A DNA stretch of 64,000 bases, from assembly GCA_036867785.1 (NCBI GenBank), contig CP145427.1, forward strand, positions 372,001 to 436,000. Reading direction: 5' to 3'. This DNA is from Plasmodiophora brassicae (taxonomy: Eukaryota; Endomyxa: Phytomyxea; Phytomyxea; Plasmodiophorida). The first letter of the stretch is position 1; each line of letters starts with the position of its first letter. The notes below the pieces were generated by a model. It saw only the letters and a program-made list of their open reading frames with translations. It was not told the origin of the DNA and searched no databases. Positions 39,897-48,679 of this stretch are shown here, in pieces. The position numbers and the translations under genes are program-made.

Positions 39897-42281
39897 TCAC
39901 GGTTGCGAAGCGGCTACCACGTCGTTGCTGCATGTCTTTGTACAGCGCGCGACGATGTCGTTGCTGAACGCATTGGCCGGTTCATAATTGTTGCTGCTTG
40001 CTGGAGCGCGAAGCATGTCGACGAACGTTTCGCGTCGTTCGCTATCGCGTGCGTTGACCAACCGGCAGAAATCATCTGCAGACGCCAACCGTTCCGGTAG
40101 CGTTCGCACCATCTCGAGTAGTGTCACCCCGACGCTCTTCAGACGGGCCTGGTATTGCATCTGCGCTTCTGGATACCTCTCCATGCCCGCCAAAGCCGCT
40201 TTGAATGCGGTTGCGCCCGTGTGAAGCACCGTCCAGCCATCAGCGATGCCTTGATCGACGACCAGCTCGTTTAGAACACCGAGACGCTTCGCATGACGCA
40301 GAAGGATGTCAACGACGGCATAGTCGATCAAGACGGCCCGCTGAAGCACCGTCAAGCCATCATACCGCTTGCGAAACGATGTAGCGCTCTCCAGAGCACA
40401 TAACTTGTCGACGGTTTCGAGACGGTACTGGGACGCCCCGATACTGTGGCCCATCATCAGCAGGACCGTATGCAAACCGAAAGGAGAGGCATGCTGGGTT
40501 AAATGCCGCCGAAGCAAACCAACAGAACAGGGCACAGACAGCAACTGTACGTGGACGCGAGTGCTGCCTGCAGAAGCCGCGATGCCAACCTCGTACGCCG
40601 AGACAGCTCCGTTGAAGGCGCCGCTCGCCAACGTTTCCAGAATGCGGAAGACGTTCGTCGCGGCGACAGGGCCCCATGGCGACGGACTCTGCATCCATAA
40701 CTTCAAACACGACCGCCCCATGTGGTTCTGGTGGTGCAAGGCGCGCCAAAGAAAGCCAGTTGGTGAACGCCGTTGGATCCACTGGATGACGCCGACGGTC
40801 ATGCACCTCTTATGGAGAACAGTGTTCCCCAGCTCGTTGACGTACGTCAAGGCAGCCTGGATCTCGGCATGGGTGGCCTTGCGGATAATCCGATCCAAGA
40901 CCGGCACGACGTCGCCCTCCCTGCAGATGTTGATGTCAGAAAGCACGGACACGGCGTCACCGGTGAGAATCACAGTCCCCTCGTCAACAATGCTCAGGAG
41001 ACGATGTATCGGAATCCTTCCATCGTCCACAGCCTTAACGAAGACACGATGCTTCCAGGCACTGGCGTCGAATCGAGGACCATATCGCAGGCGAACAGCG
41101 GCCAGGCATGCTTTGAACAGAACGAGTGGTTCGTCATTGTACAAACGGTGCCTCCAGCGCTCGAAGCCGCCAGCTAGGTTGGCGTACATTTCAGCTGGGT
41201 CGTCCGAGTAGGCCATTACACGCTGGACGAATTCCCGCACGTCATTGTTATCCACGACGTAATCGTCTGGATCTGCAATATAGTGCCACCATTCTCCAAG
41301 GTCGTTGTCGATCTCGGCACCCAACTCAATGGCACGCCTGCTGAACTCGAAATTGGACGTAATAACGCCATTCTTCAGGAACGTCCAGGGATAATTCCGA
41401 TCGTCCATCCATTCCCGGTTGATGTCAAGCCCATGAGCCACCAGAATGTCCAACAGGTCCCCATGGAGGTCTTCCTCCTCGACGAGATCATTGAGGCATC
41501 GCCCCAGTGCCACCCGAACAAGGTCCCGGTGCGCCTGAGGGACCGATTGTAACATGGCACAGGTAATCGGATCGCTCTCGTCAAACTCGTCGACGCCTCG
41601 AAGAGGAATGATATCCGCAGCTAGGAAATCAGAGACGGCTTGAGCGACAGTACCATCCGCCGACATCGTGGTTGGGAACGCTAGGCCATTCCGGAGAAGG
41701 AAACTGAAGGCGCCAAGAGCTAGTTCTCTGTGCTCGCGGGTGTACAGCTTTAGGTTGGACGCGTGCCGAATGGCCGTCCCAAGCGCATACCTTGCTGCCA
41801 ATCCCCAATCCACCACCATCGCCTTCAGCGTCGTCTCGAAACACGTAGTGGAAACGAGGTCGGAAACACTGAACAGGTGCTCGAGAAGCAGAATCTGGGG
41901 ACGCGACGCAACCTTGCCCTGGATGCGTTCGCGTGCCCATGCGGCCGAGACGTACGCACGATGGTGAACGCCAGCCTCACAGGAGTACGCCAGGAGATCC
42001 CCCGGTGTGGCCTCAGGTCGGAACATTGACTCCCAGATGCGTCGGGAGGCCATCGCGTTTCGAGCGTGAGCGGACATAGACAGATGTTTGGACGCCTGGG
42101 CAAGGCGGGCAACGTCAACCGTGTTCCCGATGTTGGTTACGATCATGCGAGCCACGTCGTTTGGCAACATGTTCATGGGGTGACTGATCGTGGAAGGCTC
42201 GTCGGGTTCATGACCTGACGCCGGCAGCAGGACCAGGCTAGACACGAGCGCAACGCTGCAGAGTACGCCGACCAACAGCAT
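39897..42281 (-). CDS. Predicted secreted F-box/ankyrin-like protein
   Basis: An intronless frame, open from 42416. The internal ATG at 42281 gives MLLVGVLCSVALVSSLVLLP followed by ASGHEPDEP, an excellent signal peptide, so I prefer it; the longer form would be a type II anchor. Just after it lies an F-box-like motif: MLPNDVARMIVTNIGNTVDV then ARLAQASKHL. The rest is helical with degenerate ankyrin-type repeats. The clearest is DGLTVLQRAVLIDYAVVDIL followed by GWTVLHTGATAFKAALAG; others are DLLDILVAHGLDINREWMD and FEFSRRAIELGAEID. F-box proteins normally act in cytosolic SCF ubiquitin ligases. A secreted one suggests delivery into a host, as known for some pathogen effectors; that is inference. 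About 794 residues from the preferred start. Confidence 0.68.
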   Translation of the reverse strand: MLLVGVLCSVALVSSLVLLPASGHEPDEPSTISHPMNMLPNDVARMIVTNIGNTVDVARLAQASKHLSMSAHARNAMASRRIWESMFRPEATPGDLLAYSCEAGVHHRAYVSAAWARERIQGKVASRPQILLLEHLFSVSDLVSTTCFETTLKAMVVDWGLAARYALGTAIRHASNLKLYTREHRELALGAFSFLLRNGLAFPTTMSADGTVAQAVSDFLAADIIPLRGVDEFDESDPITCAMLQSVPQAHRDLVRVALGRCLNDLVEEEDLHGDLLDILVAHGLDINREWMDDRNYPWTFLKNGVITSNFEFSRRAIELGAEIDNDLGEWWHYIADPDDYVVDNNDVREFVQRVMAYSDDPAEMYANLAGGFERWRHRLYNDEPLVLFKACLAAVRLRYGPRFDASAWKHRVFVKAVDDGRIPIHRLLSIVDEGTVILTGDAVSVLSDINICREGDVVPVLDRIIRKATHAEIQAALTYVNELGNTVLHKRCMTVGVIQWIQRRSPTGFLWRALHHQNHMGRSCLKLWMQSPSPWGPVAATNVFRILETLASGAFNGAVSAYEVGIAASAGSTRVHVQLLSVPCSVGLLRRHLTQHASPFGLHTVLLMMGHSIGASQYRLETVDKLCALESATSFRKRYDGLTVLQRAVLIDYAVVDILLRHAKRLGVLNELVVDQGIADGWTVLHTGATAFKAALAGMERYPEAQMQYQARLKSVGVTLLEMVRTLPERLASADDFCRLVNARDSERRETFVDMLRAPASSNNYEPANAFSNDIVARCTKTCSNDVVAASQP

Positions 42282-42811
42282 CGTCGGCGACGCCAAGCCT
42301 GTTAAACTGTCAAACCGATCGCGTACGGCGTTCTCCGGATCGGGCGACGTCCCAGTCGCGGAGTTCGGTTCGGCCAGGTATTTACGTCTCCGGAACGTCC
42401 ACCTGCTGAACAGCATGAACGGAAGAAAGGGCCAGACAGTTGCTGCGAATGCGGGTGACGTCGAAACAGACTGGATGGACTGTGATCGCGAGGATCTCTG
42501 TCGTCGCGATCATCGAGCGCCGACTGGCAAATTACAGGTGGACGCGGCGGCCCCCTTGACCGATGGAACTCCTGATCCTGGCAGCGGACTCATGTGGCGC
42601 ACCTCATTCGCCGAGATGTGTGCATGGCGTTTGCCTGTGCAGGATTTCAGAGTGACGCGGCCTCGACGAAGCCCGGCTGAGTGGTCACCAGGCGAGTTCG
42701 CGTTACGTGCATGCAGGGGGTGCAGTGAGGGAACACGATTCCAGGCACGCCCAGCCACAGCCGCTACGTACTGATTAACGAATAAATGGACGACGAATTT
42801 GACACGTGTAT
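42282..42811. other. Intergenic between two minus-strand secreted-protein genes
   Basis: Apart from the possible N-terminal extension of the F-box/ankyrin gene up to 42416, I see no gene here. Confidence 0.4.
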
Positions 42812-43612
42812 TCAATAGTTCAGATTGTTCTCCCATTCCGACTCTGACTCTCCGGCCTTCGTGCTCGACTCTTCGGCCTCCTCGCTCGACTCTTCGGCCT
42901 CCTCGCCCGACTCTTCTGCCCTTTCGCCCGACTCTTCTGCCTCCTCGCCCGACTCTTCTGCCTCCTCGCCCGACTCTTCTGCCTCCTCGACCGACTCTTG
43001 GGCCTTATCGCCCGACTCTTGGGCCTTCTCGCCCGACTCGTCCGACTCCTCGTCAATATCCTCATGCCCTTCCGACCCTTCGGCATTCTCGTCCGCATTG
43101 TTCGGACCTTGGTTCGTACGCTTCCCGGTAACGAACTCCTTGGCGCGCTTGACGGCAGGCTGCATGTAGTTCGTCTTCAGGTCTTTGAGCTTGTTCGTAA
43201 CCTTGTTCTTGCCGAACGCTGTCTGCAGATGGTCAGCACCGGCAACAGCGCCAACGGCGGCCGCGACAGCCGCCCCGGGCACGACATATTTCATGCGGAG
43301 CCGCGGCAGAACCTTGACGCCAACGGCTGCTGTCCCAGCTGCAGTACCGACAACAGTGGCCAGTCTGCCGCGCTTTGTGAGCCGAAGCGCCTTGTCATCG
43401 CCGAATTCTTCGACCAGACCCATCTTCGTTGCTGCGTGCGTGCTGAAGGCTCTGACCTTGTCCCCGCCGGCCCGGGCAATCGGCGCCAGCTTCGCGGCAG
43501 CGCCCTTGCCGACAGCCACGACCTTGTCCCCGAGCGCGCGAGCATCATCGGTGGTGAATGCGGCGGCCGCGACGACCACGGCGGAAGCGATAAGGAACTT
43601 GACAATCGACAT
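42812..43612 (-). CDS. Secreted protein with acidic heptad-like repeat tail
   Basis: A single-exon 266-residue protein. The signal peptide is MSIVKFLIASAVVVAAAAFT. The middle is Ala/Gly/Lys-rich with two hydrophobic Ala/Gly/Val stretches (TVVGTAAGTAAVGVKVL, VPGAAVAAAVGAVAGAD). Then comes AFGKNKVTNKLKDLK, which is shared with the gene at 45227. The last third is an acidic array of seven-residue units of the form EEAEESG, about ten in tandem, strongly coiled-coil-prone. The DNA of this part is a near-regular 21-bp repeat on the complementary strand. I do not recognise the family. Expression as an abundant extracellular or host-directed protein is a guess. Confidence 0.72.
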   Translation of the reverse strand: MSIVKFLIASAVVVAAAAFTTDDARALGDKVVAVGKGAAAKLAPIARAGGDKVRAFSTHAATKMGLVEEFGDDKALRLTKRGRLATVVGTAAGTAAVGVKVLPRLRMKYVVPGAAVAAAVGAVAGADHLQTAFGKNKVTNKLKDLKTNYMQPAVKRAKEFVTGKRTNQGPNNADENAEGSEGHEDIDEESDESGEKAQESGDKAQESVEEAEESGEEAEESGEEAEESGERAEESGEEAEESSEEAEESSTKAGESESEWENNLNY

Positions 43613-44339
43613 GGCCCGTGCGGATTCGTGTCAGTGATCGGCGCGGCGAATTGCAGACTAACGAGGACCAGGCGCCGCCTCCCTGGTCCGCACGACCGCA
43701 CCCAGCCACGGACGGCCGCCACTGCGGGCGATCCGGAAATAGGTTCCACGGTCGAGAGCCTATTTTTAAAATATTTCCCGTCGCGCGGCCATGGCGTCAT
43801 CTGCGAACTGTGTGACCTTAAAGCGGCCTTTAGAACATTCTGGCCAACGGTGCCGTTTCGTAGGTTGACTGAATTTAGACGGGCGGGGCGCGAGCGATCA
43901 TGCGAACACAGCGAAGGCGACGGCGGCGAACGCGATGCCAGTAGAAAACGCCACTCACCTATCTGCTGTTGGCCCCGACTGAATGTCGCCGACGACAGCC
44001 GATGCATGCCAGCGATGTTGCGACTGCTGGAACGGACAACAATTTTGTCTGTGTAATAAGAAGCGAGTACCCTCCCGTCTCCGTGTCAGGAGAGTCTGAT
44101 GCCGGATGCCTGTTTATAATATATATGGCTGTACGAGCGTCCAGAGAAGCTATATATTGTGGAGTCCCCGAGTCGGATACACGTGCCTGGAAGCGATCCC
44201 TGCGGCGCGTGTCCATCACATACGTAGTATCCAGTTGAGATCTTGTCGGAGGAGGGTGCGACGGGTGCGGCGATCTCTGTCAAGGCGGAGGATTTAGACG
44301 AGATGTTACCGTATTGATATCGCTCGTCCTTCATGGAGG
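43613..44339. other. Intergenic, nothing recognised
   Basis: AT-richer than the flanking genes, with TATATA stretches near 44,120-44,155. No frame shows family likeness or splice support. Confidence 0.4.
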
Positions 44340-44590
44340 CCCAGCACGAGGGGAGGACCTAGCAGAGAAGGGGGCGGTCGCGGAGCTTAGGCTGGTCCAG
44401 CAGAAGTTCAGGGCGACAATCCTCGGTGCGAAGGAGAATGACGTGGTCAGAGCACGCAGAGGCAGATCAGCAGGCTCGAGACGAAGCACATGCTCTGGGA
44501 GCGACTGCACCAGCGACGGCTAGAGGACAGCCGGCAGCAGGCACGCGCGCCCGCTGCCCTCTCGCTTCGGGCATTCGAACCGGAATGTTG
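44340..44590 (+). other. Possible coiled-coil coding relic
   Basis: Two adjacent frames read as charged helices: EDLAEKGAVAELRLVQQKFR from about 44,356 and RLETKHMLWERLHQRRLEDS from about 44,476. They are in different frames and I find no GT–AG intron of normal size that joins them. It could be a decayed gene or chance. No family recognised. Confidence 0.25.
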
Positions 44591-45226
44591 AGCGTCCAGG
44601 CCGAGCGGTGCTCCTTCGCTCTGGCTCTCTCGCAGGTCGGCTAGGAGTGTTCCCCGCTGTACATGCCAGCAGGCCAAATCTCGGTTGCCATCGGAGAGAG
44701 GGCTGCGACAGGAGTTCGCTGACGGCAGCTTCCCGTTCCCGGCCTGACATTCCGTGCACATTGACCCCGTCGTAGACGTGGGAACGGGCATGCTTGTCAT
44801 GCGACTTTGTTCCTGCCGGTGCCTGACCTGGTTCGCGTTCCGTCGGAAGGGATTCCCTGACCTGGTTCGCGTTCCGTCGGAAGGGATTCCCGATCAAGAT
44901 TACGGCCGAAGGGAGTCGGTCCTGGCGGAACGATGTGCTCGATGCGGCCAGCGAAGCGTTCGGAGTCCTGTTGGCGAAGACACCGTCTGAGAGGGCGGGA
45001 CGCCTTCCACCTATTCCTCTATGCGTATCCGAAGTTGACCGATTATACATCTGCTTATACTTTTGTAGTTGATGACGCCCCTTCGTTCGCGTCTCGACCA
45101 AGGCATTGGTGGATTCCATGTGCATTAAACGGAAAGACAATGGACGCGACTTTGAGTTCGAAACCAGCTCTTTATTTGTAGACTGACAAGCAGAAGATTC
45201 AATGTCATCTCGAAATTGCAAATCGC
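44591..45226. other. Intergenic with a tandem duplication
   Basis: Contains the 34-bp tandem duplication described separately. A minus-strand frame of 236 codons spans it, but its composition is unlike the neighbouring proteins and I do not accept it as a gene. Confidence 0.4.
44823..44890. repeat. Perfect 34-bp tandem duplication
   Basis: The unit beginning CTGACCTGGTTCGCGTTC occurs twice head to tail (44823-44856 and 44857-44890) without mismatch, indicating a recent slippage or duplication. Confidence 0.8.
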
Positions 45227-47437
45227 TCAAACGATGATGGCGAAGGCAACGGCAGCGAAGGCGGTAGCACCGATGGCGACCGTCGAGGCCGAGTTCTTGG
45301 TCGTCTTCTTGTTCACGTCGTTCACCCCCTGTTCGTTCTTGCCGGTGACAGTGTCCTTGATGCCGACCAGGGCGTTAGTTACCTTGTTCTCGCCGGCCTT
45401 CGCCTTGATCTGGTCAGCAAAGGCAACCGCGCCAACACCGCTGGCGACGGCAAGGGCCGCACCCGTATAGACCGCCGCCTTGCCGAGCTTGCTCTGCTTC
45501 CGCTGCTGCGGCGGCTCCGCCACGACTGGCGACTTGTCGAAGAGCCTAGCTTTGTACGCCACACCCCCAGCAACCAAACCAGTGGCACCGACAGCTGCTG
45601 CGATGCGATTGTCCACGAGGGCCTTGAGAGAACGAAGAATGATACCGGACGATTCACCGCTGCCTTCCGCAGGCGGTTCACTGCTGCCTCCCGGAGGCGG
45701 TTCACTGCTGCCTCCCGCAGGCGGTTCACTGCTGCCTCCCGGAGGCGGTTCACTGCTGCCTCCCGGAGGCGGTTCACTGCTGCTTCCCGCAGGCAATCCA
45801 CTGCTGCCGTGGTCGGGATCCTGCGGCTGCGCGGCGCCCGACGTCGCCTTTGTCCGGCGCGGCGTTGGCGTTTTGAAGCGACGGCCGTACCAGGCAGGCC
45901 TTTCCTGATTCGGAGGATCGAGAACTATTAGCGGAGGGGCGTCAGGGCACGACACGGAAGAACTGGCCGTCATGGGCGGCAGTACAAGGCCGGTGCCTTG
46001 CGACGTCGTCGCGGGCGCCCGCAGCGGGGGCGTGTCCTGTGGAGCGCCCTGCGGCCTGCCCTGATCGTGCGAGACGGTGCTCAACGACGCCTGGGAGCGT
46101 AACTCCTCGAATGACGAACCCGCATGCGCAGGCGAAGCAGCGATGGACATGATGCGGCCTTCAGCGCCGCACGCCGTCCCATGACTGGTGAACGTGCTGG
46201 TCGGCGCCGAGCTGGGCGCGGACGTCGCAAAGGAGAAACCGGAAGAGGAGGGGAACGGCTCTTGACGCACACTCCCGCCGGTGGTACCAAATGCAGGTGT
46301 CGTGCCCTTGGCGACGTGATTCGCGTTCTGTAAATTGTTCTGGTGTGTGTACTGCGGCATGCCATTGTAAGTGTCAGCAATGTAGTGCAGGCAGACGAAG
46401 TAGTTTACCAGAGGCGGAACAAAGTTGCCCTGAGCCGCCACCTGTAACGGGGCAGGCGTGCTCTGGAATGGCTTAGCAGCGCCCTGAGGAGCAGTGCTGC
46501 ACATGAAGCGGCCTTCAGCGCCAGACGCCGTCCCATGATACGGATGATGGGGAGCCAGCACAGGAGCGGCAGGGTGCCACACGAGACAGGTGTTCGGGGG
46601 CGGTAGCACAAAGTCGGTGCCATGCGACGTCGTCGCCGCCTGCAGCGAGAGCGTGTCGTGTGGAGTGCCCTGCAGCCTGCGCTGATGCGAATCGCCTCCC
46701 AACCACGCCAGGTAGTGGAGCTCCTCGAATGACCAACCCTCATACTGCGGCAAAGCATTGATGGCCATGATGCGGCCTTCAGCGTCGGACGCCGGCACAT
46801 GACTAGCGAACGTGCTGGTTGTCTGCGAGCTGGACGCGGACGTCGCAAAGGAACCGGAAGAGGAGGGGAACGGCTCTTGACGCACACTCCCGCCGGTGGT
46901 ACCAAATGCAGGTGCCGTGTCCTTGGCGGCGTGATTCGCGTTCTGCAACTTGTTCTGAAGCGTGTTCTGGGGCATGCCATTGTAAATGCCAGCAATGTAG
47001 TGCAGGCAGACGAAGTAGTTTACCTGAGGCGGAACAAAGTTGCCCTGAGCCGCCACCTGTAACGGGGCAGGCGTGAACTGGAATGACATTGCTCCGCTCT
47101 GAGGAACAGGACCAGTTACAGGTGTCGTGCCCTTGGCGGCGTGATTGGCGTTCTGCAAATTGTTCTGGTGCGTGTTCTGCAGCATGCCATTGTAAGTGTC
47201 AGCAATGTAGTGCAGGCAGACGAAGTAGATTACCTGAGACGGAACAAAGGTGTCCTGAGCCGCCACCTGTAACGGCGTCGTGCTCGGGAATATTGGCTCA
47301 GCTGTGCCCTGTGGCTGGGACGGCTGCGTGTTGGCGGCGCCCGCGCGCGCTGCTCCTTTTCTGTTCGGCCGGGCACCGGCGTACGCGACGGATGCGGAGA
47401 CGACGGCGACGAAAGCGACAAGCCTGAAGGCGGGCAT
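45227..47437 (-). CDS. Secreted modular repeat protein
   Basis: Single-exon. The ATG at 47437 gives MPAFRLVAFVAVVSASVAYA followed by GARP, a clear signal peptide. Module A (core PLQVAAQGNFVPPQVNYFVC then LHYIADTYNGMPQNTHQNN) occurs three times, at about 47,100-47,280, 46,930-47,080 and 46,310-46,460. Module B (FGTTGGSVRQEPFPSSSG) occurs twice and an AEGRIM..EELHYL unit about twice. A SSEPPPGG tandem tract follows near 45,650-45,800. The C-terminal region (AAVYTGAALAVASGVGAVAF, then GENKVTNALVGIKDTVTGKN and a terminal hydrophobic helix AIGATAFAAVAFAIIV) is homologous in layout to the C-part of the gene at 42812. The hydrophobic C-terminus could be a membrane anchor. Function unknown. Confidence 0.72.
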   Translation of the reverse strand: MPAFRLVAFVAVVSASVAYAGARPNRKGAARAGAANTQPSQPQGTAEPIFPSTTPLQVAAQDTFVPSQVIYFVCLHYIADTYNGMLQNTHQNNLQNANHAAKGTTPVTGPVPQSGAMSFQFTPAPLQVAAQGNFVPPQVNYFVCLHYIAGIYNGMPQNTLQNKLQNANHAAKDTAPAFGTTGGSVRQEPFPSSSGSFATSASSSQTTSTFASHVPASDAEGRIMAINALPQYEGWSFEELHYLAWLGGDSHQRRLQGTPHDTLSLQAATTSHGTDFVLPPPNTCLVWHPAAPVLAPHHPYHGTASGAEGRFMCSTAPQGAAKPFQSTPAPLQVAAQGNFVPPLVNYFVCLHYIADTYNGMPQYTHQNNLQNANHVAKGTTPAFGTTGGSVRQEPFPSSSGFSFATSAPSSAPTSTFTSHGTACGAEGRIMSIAASPAHAGSSFEELRSQASLSTVSHDQGRPQGAPQDTPPLRAPATTSQGTGLVLPPMTASSSVSCPDAPPLIVLDPPNQERPAWYGRRFKTPTPRRTKATSGAAQPQDPDHGSSGLPAGSSSEPPPGGSSEPPPGGSSEPPAGGSSEPPPGGSSEPPAEGSGESSGIILRSLKALVDNRIAAAVGATGLVAGGVAYKARLFDKSPVVAEPPQQRKQSKLGKAAVYTGAALAVASGVGAVAFADQIKAKAGENKVTNALVGIKDTVTGKNEQGVNDVNKKTTKNSASTVAIGATAFAAVAFAIIV

Positions 47438-47501
47438 GGAACGCAGGATGTTACTCTCTGCTGCCATCGGCACAACCATATCCATTCAATTGTGAAGGGC
47501 G

Positions 47502-47677
47502 CACTGAACCTTCCCAACGATCCAGTCTCATCGCACGGCTCCAAATAGAACTCGCGGACAAATTCTATAAATAGGTTCCCCCGTCGAACTGAACCTTCCC
47601 GCGATCCAGTCTGATCGCACTGCTCCAAATAGAACTCGCGGACAAATTCTATAAATAGGTTCCCTATAAATAGGTTC
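47502..47677. repeat. Two 77-bp direct repeats with TATAAATA, in the promoter of the secreted repeat protein
   Basis: Copies at 47502-47579 and 47587-47663 begin ACTGAACCTTCCC and end ATTCTATAAATAGGTTCCC with few differences. An extra TATAAATAGGTTCC follows at 47664. They lie 65-240 bp upstream of the minus-strand start at 47437. A third, partial copy of the inner part (GATCCAGTCTGATCGCACT) is at about 48,582. They may be duplicated promoter modules or fragments of a small mobile element. Confidence 0.7.
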
Positions 47678-47712
47678 CTTTGACCTTTGTATATCGTTGT
47701 TAGTACTGTCAA

Positions 47713-47780
47713 CGGGTCGACCCGGGTCGGGCGGGTCAGGGCCCTGCCGAGTCGGGTCTGACCCGGGTCGACCCGGGTCA
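47713..47780. repeat. GGGTCGACCC-rich array, copy 1
   Basis: Dense alternation of GGGTCGACCC and GGGTCTGACCC palindromic units. It is paired with a similar array at 48448, about 670 bp away, and the two bracket an apparently non-coding segment. Confidence 0.7.
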
Positions 47781-48447
47781 AGATGATCAATGTCAGGCTA
47801 CTGGCCTGCAAACTGTTCAGAATACATTGAAACTCGACAACATAACGGAATAGTCATTTAGACGATTTTTATTGTCAGAGAAACTGCAATTCGCAATGAC
47901 TGCTGAGTCGCTCGGGCGTGATCGGCGTTTGCTAACGGGAGATCCCGCCTCGAGAAGGCTACCTCACTGGGAACCGATGTTGATGTGACACCCAGGAAGT
48001 CACGCGCCATCATCGCGACCCGTGGAAATTCGCAATGAAGCAGTTGACGTCAGACGGCTCTGCGCGACGTCATTCGATGGAGCTGGGCCGGTCACAGTGG
48101 ATTCATTTCCCATCGCCGTGGCGCTGGACTCCTTAGATGACACAGATGATCCCGATATTTGCCTAACAGCATCGTTAGATTAAACACAGAATTAACACGG
48201 TGTGCAACCATCGGACAGATGCACGGCTAGGGCAACCCGGAAGTCGTTTGCAATAAAGGTTTCAGTCCCTCCGGACTGCCGCCAGACCGGTGCGCAGCCG
48301 GGAAAGGCGGTCTGTAAGTCCAACCAAGGGTCGATACCGCGAGTGGCCGCTACCCACAAGTCCGACGCAGCCGGGACAGGCGATCTGTAAGTCCAAGGGG
48401 CGATAGCGCCACCCACAAGTCTGCTCCGACATCTACAAGTCTGTTAC
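47781..48447. other. Non-coding segment bracketed by the GGGTCGACCC arrays
   Basis: No convincing frame is present. It contains a 31-bp direct repeat and is AT-richer at its left end. It could be the body of a non-autonomous element whose ends are the two arrays; I see no target-site duplication by eye. Confidence 0.35.
48293..48396. repeat. 31-bp direct repeat, period 73 bp
   Basis: CGCAGCCGGGAAAGGCGGTC plus CTGTAAGTCCAA at 48293-48323 recurs with two changes at 48366-48396; the sequence after each copy also shares CCCACAAGTC. Confidence 0.65.
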
Positions 48448-48557
48448 CTGGGTCGACCCGGGTCGACCCGGGTCACGGCTGGGCGCGGCGGGTCTGACCC
48501 GGGTCGACTGGGAACCCCCACGGGTAAGTCGGGTCGGGTCGGATCGGGTCGACCCGC
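48448..48557. repeat. GGGTCGACCC-rich array, copy 2
   Basis: Starts GGTCGACCCGGGTCGACCCG and includes GGGTCTGACCCGGGTCGAC, shared with copy 1, then degenerates into GTCGGGTCGGGTCGGATCGG before a last GGGTCGACCC. Confidence 0.7.
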
Positions 48558-48679
48558 TGCCATCTATTCGTTGTTCTGCGATCCAGTCTGATCGCACTAG
48601 TCACGGCTCCAATATGGACGGATCATTGATGTGACGTGTACCTCGTCACAACTCAAAAGTATCTCCGTGACAGCACTGC

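Noticed and set aside
42840-43060. Regular 21-bp repeats that could suggest a CRISPR-like or satellite array
   Set aside because: They are in phase with a long open frame and encode EEAEESG units of a secreted protein; no spacers.
47713-48557. GGGTCGACCC arrays as telomeric or subtelomeric repeat
   Set aside because: Not a short uniform TG-type unit, both orientations are mixed, and ordinary genes continue on both sides.
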